Notes under the pieces: generated by a model
Databases searched by the model: none
Seen by the model: only the letters and a program-made list of their open reading frames with translations
Told to the model about the DNA's origin: nothing
Part shown: positions 32,065-37,742 of the stretch, piece after piece
Numbering within the stretch: the first letter of the stretch is position 1
Layout: each line of letters starts with the position of its first letter
Translations under genes and position numbers: made by a program
Origin: Anaerolineae bacterium
GTDB taxonomy: Bacteria; Chloroflexota; Anaerolineae; JAKLPW01
Length of the DNA: 37,742 nt
Assembly: GCA_022013675.1 (NCBI GenBank)
Contig: JAKLPW010000115.1
Span: 1 to 37,742, forward strand
Direction of reading: 5' to 3'

Positions 32065-35000
32065 TCAGAATCGAGGCCTTGCCGTGTTTCGCCCCCAGTA
32101 GTCGAAGATGACGTCCATCAGGTCGCTAGAGTCGACGTCGACGTGCACGTGGGGATCGGGCCCATGGCGGAAGTTGAAGGCATCTACTTCCTCTGCGTAG
32201 GACGGCAACGATGTCTCCCACATCCACAGTGCGTAGTTCATGCCCCGCTGCTCCAGAAGATCCATCTGGTCTTCTATGAAAGCATCCGCCCCGGGAACCC
32301 AGCGCATCACGCCGAACTCGTTCACTGCCACCGGTGCGTCGTGGGTAGTCACGAACACATCCACGATTGAAAGCAAACTGCCCAGCCACGTTCGGTCGAA
32401 CTGGTCGTCCACGCCGTCCCAGTCAGTGTCGAACACCCCCGGGTAAGTGAACCTCAGATCCTGCCAGTCCTGATGCGTGTAGACGTACGGCTCGTACTGG
32501 TGCACCGTGTAGACCGTTCGCGGGTCTCCGGTGGGCACCAGGTATGGTAGCCAGGATACGGCGCTGTATGCCATTCCGCCTATCAAGATGGGAGTGTCGT
32601 CATCCACTTCCCGGATGGCGCTGCTGATGCGGGGATGGAGCTGGTTCCAGTCGTAGAGGGTGCCCGCATAGGTAGAGTAGAACTCCTCCGGGGCCCAGAT
32701 GTCCAGTCGATCAGTGATGGCGTCGCTGCCTACCTCGTTGGAGTTGGGCTCCACCATCAAATCGTAACCCACGACGATGGGGTTGTGTCGATAGCGATCC
32801 GCTGTGTAGCGCCACATCTCTACCCACCCATCCTGCGCAGCCTGGTCTTGCCACACCGAATCGTTGAGATAGCTAGCATCGAACCAATCGCCCGCCTCAT
32901 CCAAGAAGAAGGTGAACTCACTGCGACCCGGCCCGGTACGAAAGGAGACCACGGCGAACATGTTGGCCGCGTCAATCATGTCCAGCAAGCTATCCAGGTT
33001 GCCCTGAACATCCTCGTCCAGGACATAAGGTGGGTCTTCGGTGAATAGCCCCGGATGGGAAACGTTGACGTAGTTAGCACCCATCGCCGCCAGCCGGTCG
33101 AAATCCCCCTGCACGTAGGGCGGCCCTATGGGACCCGGCCCCATGAAGTCGTCCCCGTCAATATCGGGATACACCCTCCGCTGGTAGACGTTAGCGCCAC
33201 GCAGACGGGTGCCCTCCGCCCAGAGCGCCCACTTGTCGACTTCTTGCTCGGTGGTCGGAGTGGAGCTTGACGCCAGCGTAGGCGTCGGAGATGGAGTCGG
33301 GGTAGAAGCACCCCCAGCTATGCACCAGATGAGAAGCTCACCACCGTTGCTGTCGGTCGTGCGGCGAGTGTAGAGCTGATTGCTGACCCACGAGGAAGCC
33401 ACTTCCAGATGATGTGCCTGATTAGGTCTCAATTGTATCGTGATCGCGAACTCCCCCTCTTCAGTGTATCCCCGCACTGACTCCACCCCTCCGGAAACGA
33501 TCACGTCGCACATCGGAGCGGTTGTGCCGGCAACAGTGTACACCATCGAAGTGGTCTGGCATGGAAGGGGGTCAATACTTAACCAGGGGTAGCCCGGGAC
33601 AGTGACCGTTGGTGTGGGCGTGGGATCGGGCCCCAGGGGAATCAGATCGTACCAGAATGCGGCGGCAACCAGGGTCTCGGCGATGGGCGTGGGGTCCCGG
33701 GCTCCTCCACAGTAGGTGCTGTTGTACTGCGTCATGGCGCGATAGATGCGCTGCCCGTGAATCCACTCCAGCCAGCGGGCATCCTGGTAGTGTGCGGAAA
33801 TGTAGGCCGACGAGCCTCCCTGGCGCGAGGGCATGTCGTGGAATTGCCCGTCCGGAGTGCCAAATGCTGCTTGCGCCTGCCCTGCCGATGGATACCGTAC
33901 TATCTCGGCGTATTCCTCAGCACCGGCCATGAGCGGTTGGACCGCGCGATACGATATAGCCAATGGATCAGTGGTGTCCACCTCTATTCGCGGACTCCAC
34001 CAATCAGGGGCCATGCCTGTTATTACTGCCGTCAACACAACCACTTCCAATTCGGGGGAAGGCTCGCTGGTAGGTGTGGCTGTCGGTGCTGGGGCTAACC
34101 AAGCCTTGAGGATCAACGGAAGGTAAATGGGCATCTCTGCACCGTATTCGAAGGCCCCAATGTCGTAGGCTAGGCCCCAGGGACGGGCCCGACCTTCCAG
34201 GTCACGGCTCACGTCAGGCAGAGCTATACCCGCGTCGATTGCGGGGCTGTCCCCCCTGAGGTGATAGTCTTGCCCCGAGGGATCGACGAAGATCTCAGCG
34301 GGCGCGACGACGAGAGAATTAGTGTCGTAGCCCAGGGCCTGCCACTCGGACAACGCAATCACGCTGCTATCATCGTCGGTGCTGAAGCGATCCATCACCA
34401 CGTTGTAATCGCTCTGGAATCCGCTCAGGTTGGCCATGGGGATCACGATGCACCCTCGCCAACTGTGGTACGAGTAGATGACGTTGTTGAACACCTGGTT
34501 GTTTATGCAACTGGGCTGGCTAATGTTGATGGCCCAACGGCCATCTTCAGCCATGACTATGGTGTTGTTCAGCAGCCGATTGTTGCGCGATCCCACGGCC
34601 CCATTCAGCTGAAAGACGGCGATGCCACCGGCGTGGTTGCTATAGAGCAGGTTGTTGTGAACAATGGTATCGGCGACACCGTCCATGTTGATGGCAGCAC
34701 CACCGCCAGCACCATTATCATACACGAGGTTCGCTTCCACCACTCCGTGAGATATGATGCCGTCACCGCCCATGCTGGCGTCGGCGTTCATGTGGATGCC
34801 GCAGGCGTGGTTGTGGTGGACACGGTTGCCCCGAATGATGGGGTAATCACCGCTGTTGCTGACGTAGATGCCGTGTTGCTCGACAGAGCCGTAGGCCTCG
34901 CTGTTCTCGATCAGCAGGTGGTCACTGAAGTCGGTGAAGAGGCCCCAGGTAGTGTTGTCAGCGAAGGTGCAACCCCGCACCGTGACGTGGTCAGAGTTAT

Positions 35001-35415
35001 CTACGCGCATCCCCGCCCGATTGGCATGACGGATGGTGAGCCCCTCCACCACTATGTGGTCGGCGTAAGTAATGAAGAAAGCATCTCTCTCCCCACCGCT
35101 GCCGTCTATCACCACCCCTTGGTCATGGGCACGAAAGGTGATGGGGTTGGTCGCAGTACCGGCGGTGTCCACGGTGATACCGCCATCGTAGGTCCCGGGG
35201 TTGATGAGCACGGTGTCACCCGGTGCGACCTGAGCGGCGGCGTACTGGACCGTACGCCAGGGATGAGCCGCACTACCGTCGCCGGAGAGATCGGAACCAT
35301 TCGTGGCGACATAGTACGTATAACCTTGCGCGAGGATTTGGGGCGCGTGGCAGACGACGGTGGATAGGCTGATCAGGATGATCAACATGCCCCGCCAAAT
35401 ACTCCTGCCTCTCAT
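32065..35415 (-). CDS. Secreted mosaic protein: beta-helix domain plus GH5-like (clan GH-A) hydrolase
   Basis: This 1116-residue extracellular protein has a signal peptide (about 1-30, ending ILAQG), then a right-handed parallel beta-helix (about 31-430) with DGTYDGGITV and many NSxxVxGxxF / NNxxxNN turns as in DUF1565/pectate lyase-like proteins. A Chloroflexota-type YLPLILK segment (431-437) and Thr/Pro linkers (441-455, 597-606, 703-722) follow, with two small domains between them. The last part (about 728-1116) is a (beta/alpha)8 GH5-like domain: acid/base Glu889 in GYDLMVEPN and nucleophile Glu1033 in AVNEFGVMRW. The usual Asn before the acid/base Glu is Val. AAGGAGG lies 6 nt before the ATG. 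It probably acts on plant or algal polysaccharide. Confidence 0.88.
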   Translation of the reverse strand: MRGRSIWRGMLIILISLSTVVCHAPQILAQGYTYYVATNGSDLSGDGSAAHPWRTVQYAAAQVAPGDTVLINPGTYDGGITVDTAGTATNPITFRAHDQGVVIDGSGGERDAFFITYADHIVVEGLTIRHANRAGMRVDNSDHVTVRGCTFADNTTWGLFTDFSDHLLIENSEAYGSVEQHGIYVSNSGDYPIIRGNRVHHNHACGIHMNADASMGGDGIISHGVVEANLVYDNGAGGGAAINMDGVADTIVHNNLLYSNHAGGIAVFQLNGAVGSRNNRLLNNTIVMAEDGRWAINISQPSCINNQVFNNVIYSYHSWRGCIVIPMANLSGFQSDYNVVMDRFSTDDDSSVIALSEWQALGYDTNSLVVAPAEIFVDPSGQDYHLRGDSPAIDAGIALPDVSRDLEGRARPWGLAYDIGAFEYGAEMPIYLPLILKAWLAPAPTATPTSEPSPELEVVVLTAVITGMAPDWWSPRIEVDTTDPLAISYRAVQPLMAGAEEYAEIVRYPSAGQAQAAFGTPDGQFHDMPSRQGGSSAYISAHYQDARWLEWIHGQRIYRAMTQYNSTYCGGARDPTPIAETLVAAAFWYDLIPLGPDPTPTPTVTVPGYPWLSIDPLPCQTTSMVYTVAGTTAPMCDVIVSGGVESVRGYTEEGEFAITIQLRPNQAHHLEVASSWVSNQLYTRRTTDSNGGELLIWCIAGGASTPTPSPTPTLASSSTPTTEQEVDKWALWAEGTRLRGANVYQRRVYPDIDGDDFMGPGPIGPPYVQGDFDRLAAMGANYVNVSHPGLFTEDPPYVLDEDVQGNLDSLLDMIDAANMFAVVSFRTGPGRSEFTFFLDEAGDWFDASYLNDSVWQDQAAQDGWVEMWRYTADRYRHNPIVVGYDLMVEPNSNEVGSDAITDRLDIWAPEEFYSTYAGTLYDWNQLHPRISSAIREVDDDTPILIGGMAYSAVSWLPYLVPTGDPRTVYTVHQYEPYVYTHQDWQDLRFTYPGVFDTDWDGVDDQFDRTWLGSLLSIVDVFVTTHDAPVAVNEFGVMRWVPGADAFIEDQMDLLEQRGMNYALWMWETSLPSYAEEVDAFNFRHGPDPHVHVDVDSSDLMDVIFDYWGRNTARPRF

Positions 35416-35543
35416 CTGCTGCCTCCTTCATCAACCGATGGTGTTCCTCGCTGCTTGCCGAAGCGCTTTCATCACAGGCACTCATCATAGTAGACGGAGC
35501 CACATGGCTGAGGATGCGCTTCGTTTCCGCCCCTGGAGGGGCC

Positions 35544-36035
35544 CTATCGATCTCGGTGATGGATTTTCTCGTAGGCGACTTTCTTGCTCCGAATACAGTC
35601 CCTGACCATTCTTTCCCTGGTTGAGAGGTTGGCGTTCTTTCCGGTCTTTATCTCGATGAAGACGACCTTCCTCATTCTCCCTTCGCTCAGCCCATCAAAG
35701 ACAACAAGGTCCACAGGAGTCCCCAGGAACCTCGCATCTCTCGAGTCATACTTGAAGTCCGGAAAGAATGGAATCAGGGTCTCCGTTACCTTGCCCCGTA
35801 TGACCGCTTCGCTCTTCCTGATGGAGTCCTCTCTGATCCTTTTCTCCGATTCTCGTAGGCGAAGATCCACCTCCGCGTCAATCTCCCCCTCTCGCCACTC
35901 TTCAAACATGTGCCAGGCATGACTCTCGATCCTGTTCTTGAGCTGAAAGTACTTCCAGAGGAGGTAGATCAAAGCCATCGCCAACAGGGCGACTATGGTC
36001 CATTCGCTAATACTGATCGTTTCCTTCGCGGGCAT
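35544..36035 (-). CDS. Membrane-anchored nuclease related to archaeal Holliday junction resolvase
   Basis: ATG 36035 gives about 163 residues (MPAKETISISEWTIVALL); the frame also opens at 36086. It has a hydrophobic N-terminal segment (about 11-30), a charged coiled-coil-like stretch (EVDLRLRESEKRIREDS), then a PD-(D/E)xK-type core: PDFKYDSRDARFLGTPVDLVVFDG and VVFIEIKTGKNANLS, with the Asp and ExK residues in place. This architecture matches the Endonuc_Holl group. It would be anchored to the inside of the membrane. The DNA-related role is inferred from the fold. Confidence 0.82.
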   Translation of the reverse strand: MPAKETISISEWTIVALLAMALIYLLWKYFQLKNRIESHAWHMFEEWREGEIDAEVDLRLRESEKRIREDSIRKSEAVIRGKVTETLIPFFPDFKYDSRDARFLGTPVDLVVFDGLSEGRMRKVVFIEIKTGKNANLSTRERMVRDCIRSKKVAYEKIHHRDR

Positions 36036-36152
36036 TGTCAGGTTATCCTTCTCTCCCAGGCGACTACACTCTCGCAGGTCGAACAAATGGTCTATAATAC
36101 CTTAGCAGAGAAGCCCGCCAGTGTCAAACTGATCCGGGGTCATCCCAGCATT

Positions 36153-36167
36153 AGGTGCCATGCACCT
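36153..36167. repeat. Palindromic repeat AGGTGC-N3-GCACCT, copy 4
   Basis: AGGTGCCATGCACCT, the same arms as the copies at 5797 and 16389, with a different 3-base centre. Confidence 0.55.
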
Positions 36168-36209
36168 CACCATAGCCTACAGAGTTTGATGCCTTCTCAG
36201 AGAACATAC

Positions 36210-36239
36210 TTGACATACCTTCTCGAGACGTGCTACAAT
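36210..36239 (+). promoter_or_regulatory. Promoter of the 36355 gene
   Basis: TTGACA (36210-36215), an 18-nt spacer and TACAAT (36234-36239). The leader is about 110 nt. Confidence 0.72.
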
Positions 36240-36354
36240 TCCCGTTGAATCCTTGGCAAACTCTTGGGACAACGAGGAGAATTGACGGCCACGTCAGCGC
36301 AGAAGCCGCGCGCGCCGGGTCCACCCAGGCAGAATCTCTACCCTGAGGAGAAAC

Positions 36355-37368
36355 ATGGCACAGCCCCACTTGACCTTTGCCTGCGAGCTAGAGATGAATG
36401 CATTTCAGGCGCTCTTCGCTGATCCAGCCGTGATGGATGACCTGGCAGCATTGGAGGCCAGTGTCGCACTGGGCATTCTCGACCTCACTCCTGAGCGGGC
36501 TTCCGTGGTGCGCCGTCTGAACCAGGCCGGAATCCCCCTCATCGCCTGGCAACTCCTACCCAGAGACGCGGGATACTGGTTCAACGCCGGGAACGCGAGA
36601 CAGGCAACCGCCCGTTACAACGACTTCAAGGCCTGGACAGATGAACATGGTCTTCAATGGGAGGGCGTCGGCCTGGATATCGAACCGGACATGCGTGAGG
36701 TCCAGATGCTCGCGGGCAAGAAGTGGCGTCAGTTGCTGCCCAGGGTGCTGCGGCGAACGTACGACAACGAGAGGCTGCGGCGTGTCCAGGCGGAGTACAG
36801 GGCGCTGGTGACACAAGTACGAGCCGACGGCTACCGCGTGGATAGCTACGTACTCCCCTTGATTCTGGACGAGCGCCGGGCTGGATCCACCTTGCTTCAT
36901 CGCTTTGCTGGACTGGTGGACGTTCCCGCCGACCGGGAGATTCCGATGCTATATTCTAGCTTCCTACGTCCGGTCGGTCAGGGAGTCCTGTGGAGCTACG
37001 CGCCGGAGGCTGGATCAGTGGGGATAGGCAGCACTGGCGGCGGCGTGGACGTCGGGGGACTTGGGGATGTTCGCCCTCTCGACTGGGACGAGTTCTCCCG
37101 GGACCTGCTTCTGGCCAAGAGCTGGACTAGCGATCTCTTCATTTTCAGCCTGGAAGGGTGCGTACATCAGGGCTTCCTGGCACGGCTCAAGGATTTCGAC
37201 TGGGATGAGTCCGTTACCCCACCGTTGGAAACCGCCCGGCAGGTAGAGCAGTTCCGCAAGGCCCTGCGGGCAGTTCTGTGGGCCAGTGCCCACCCGGCAA
37301 TTACACTGGCGGGCATGATCGGGTTGGCGTGGCTGCTCTCCCGGCTGCGCGGGACGAGAAGGCTGTAG
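36355..37368 (+). CDS. Unrecognised protein, TIM-barrel-like with C-terminal membrane anchor
   Basis: I do not recognise this 337-residue protein. It has no signal peptide. Residues 40-150 have the strand-helix rhythm of a (beta/alpha) fold, with IPLIAWQLLP and WEGVGLDIEPDM, in which the DIE could be catalytic as in some glycoside hydrolases of the GH18 type. A basic helical stretch follows (KKWRQLLPRVLRRTYDNERLRR), then DSYVLPLILDERRAGS, and a Gly-rich stretch near 215-235. The C-terminus has one hydrophobic segment (about 309-328) followed by basic residues (RLRGTRRL), so it is anchored with the bulk inside. It ends in TAG supplied by the repeat at 37363. Confidence 0.75.
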   Translation: MAQPHLTFACELEMNAFQALFADPAVMDDLAALEASVALGILDLTPERASVVRRLNQAGIPLIAWQLLPRDAGYWFNAGNARQATARYNDFKAWTDEHGLQWEGVGLDIEPDMREVQMLAGKKWRQLLPRVLRRTYDNERLRRVQAEYRALVTQVRADGYRVDSYVLPLILDERRAGSTLLHRFAGLVDVPADREIPMLYSSFLRPVGQGVLWSYAPEAGSVGIGSTGGGVDVGGLGDVRPLDWDEFSRDLLLAKSWTSDLFIFSLEGCVHQGFLARLKDFDWDESVTPPLETARQVEQFRKALRAVLWASAHPAITLAGMIGLAWLLSRLRGTRRL

Positions 37369-37467
37369 GGGCAGGTTTCGCTTGTCCAAGGACTGTGGCC
37401 TTGCCACCGAGGCCACGTTTGACCCGGATTGTTCCGACACCAAAGGCCCCGAAACCTGCCCCTACAG
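37363..37467. repeat. GTAGGGGCAGGTTTCG inverted repeat (small non-coding mobile-like element)
   Basis: Perfect 18-base arms CTGTAGGGGCAGGTTTCG (37363-37380) and its complement (37450-37467) enclose about 70 bases with partial inner pairing (GTGGCC...GGCCAC). The TAG stop of the preceding gene (37366-37368) is in the left arm. It resembles the element at 21158-21234. Confidence 0.75.
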
Positions 37468-37495
37468 AAGTCTTTGTCACCACCTTTGACGAGTG

Positions 37496-37524
37496 TTGAC
37501 GCCTAGATGCGAACGTGCTAGACT
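37496..37524 (+). promoter_or_regulatory. Promoter of the rubredoxin gene
   Basis: TTGACG (37496-37501), a 17-nt spacer and TAGACT (37519-37524). The leader is about 55 nt. Confidence 0.7.
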
Positions 37525-37584
37525 GGCATTGGCTGTGTAGAATTGACGCACGCGAAGGCAATCGTGAGGGAGGCAAGAGATCAG

Positions 37585-37742
37585 ATGGAAAAGTGGGAAT
37601 GTATGGTCTGTGGCTACGTGTACGACCCAGCGGTGGGCGACCCAGGTGCTGATGTAGCGCCCGGCACTGCCTTTGAGGACCTGCCCGACGGCTGGGTCTG
37701 TCCCGAATGTGGGGCAGAGAAGGATATGTTCGAGAGGGTCTA
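37585..37742 (+). CDS. Rubredoxin (3' end cut by window)
   Basis: This is a 52-residue electron carrier with one iron bound by four Cys: CMVCGY (C6, C9) and CPECGA (C39, C42). [20 protein letters not shown] and the [10 protein letters not shown] block are classic. The window ends with TA after the Val codon, so the stop is probably the next base. Its own promoter lies upstream. Rubredoxins serve oxygen and peroxide detoxification or other redox chains in anaerobes; no partner is visible in the window. Confidence 0.95.
   Translation, partial: MEKWECMVCGYVYDPAVGDPGADVAPGTAFEDLPDGWVCPECGAEKDMFERV

Larger units (their letters stand above)
36036..36354. other. Divergent gap between the nuclease and the unrecognised protein
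   Basis: No gene is seen. It contains a TATAAT at 36093-36098, a palindromic repeat copy (36153-36167, AGGTGCCATGCACCT) and the promoter at 36210-36239. Promoters for both strands must lie here; the minus-strand one is not clear. Confidence 0.45.

Noticed and set aside
34261-35367. 368-codon open frame on the plus strand, antisense to the beta-helix gene
   Set aside because: It mirrors the repetitive codons of the beta-helix gene; Val/Asp/His-rich with no domain. The minus-strand gene has signal peptide, ribosome-binding site and domains.
1-37742. CRISPR arrays, tRNA or rRNA genes, transposases
   Set aside because: No regular spaced direct repeats, no cloverleaf with TTCGA-type arm, and no transposase-like frame were seen on either strand.

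Overview
The window looks like part of a chromosome from an anaerobic, probably thermophilic member of the Chloroflexota (Anaerolineae-like). This is inferred from several features: a Tad pilus locus with split tadB/tadC and several TadE-like proteins, a tungsten-type aldehyde:ferredoxin oxidoreductase, rubredoxin, a Phe T-box in front of pheST, and a secreted beta-helix protein carrying a YLPLILK-type segment. Intergenic inverted repeats of the GTAGGGGC...GCCCCTAC type also fit. Taxonomy was not tested by any search.

Layout. 1-5713 (+): the 3' half of a Tad (Flp) pilus operon: cpaF/tadA (cut by the window start), tadB, tadC, two Flp prepilins, an inserted nitroreductase, the prepilin peptidase tadV, and three TadE-like pseudopilins. 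It closes with a strong hairpin. 5889-9499 (+): family-4 uracil-DNA glycosylase, ribonuclease J and branched-chain aminotransferase. 9714-11522 (+): aldehyde:ferredoxin oxidoreductase. 11519-16222 (+): a thiamine salvage operon. A promoter, a TPP riboswitch and an intrinsic terminator precede thiN, a methyltransferase, a YkoF-type thiamine/HMP-binding protein and an ABC importer (permease, binding lipoprotein, ATPase). 16662-21161 (+): a beta-CASP metallo-beta-lactamase RNase, FtsH, and a degenerate M24 peptidase.

21231-26575 (-): a phenylalanyl-tRNA synthetase operon in which a Phe T-box (specifier TTC) first controls a DUF711 protein, then pheS and pheT. 26699-27373 (-): Maf. 27685-29858 (+): a GntR/FCD regulator followed by a collapsed transketolase pair (an internal deletion fused the N-subunit to the C-subunit out of frame). 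30009-36035 (-): a GHMP sugar kinase, a QueG-like double 4Fe-4S protein, an 1116-residue secreted beta-helix plus GH5-like hydrolase, and a membrane-anchored Holliday-junction-resolvase-like nuclease. 36355-37742 (+): an unrecognised C-terminally anchored protein and a rubredoxin running off the end.

Points most worth a second look: (i) the methyltransferase/YkoF junction, where a -1 shift on GGGG just before TAA restores a conserved YkoF start; (ii) DUF711 as first gene of a Phe T-box operon; (iii) two genes (tadV, maf) whose conserved N-termini lie upstream of any ATG/GTG/TTG or whose best ribosome-binding site points to CTG; (iv) the deleted transketolase; (v) repeats whose ends supply the stop codons of neighbouring genes. 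I found no CRISPR array, tRNA, rRNA, phage or transposase gene.
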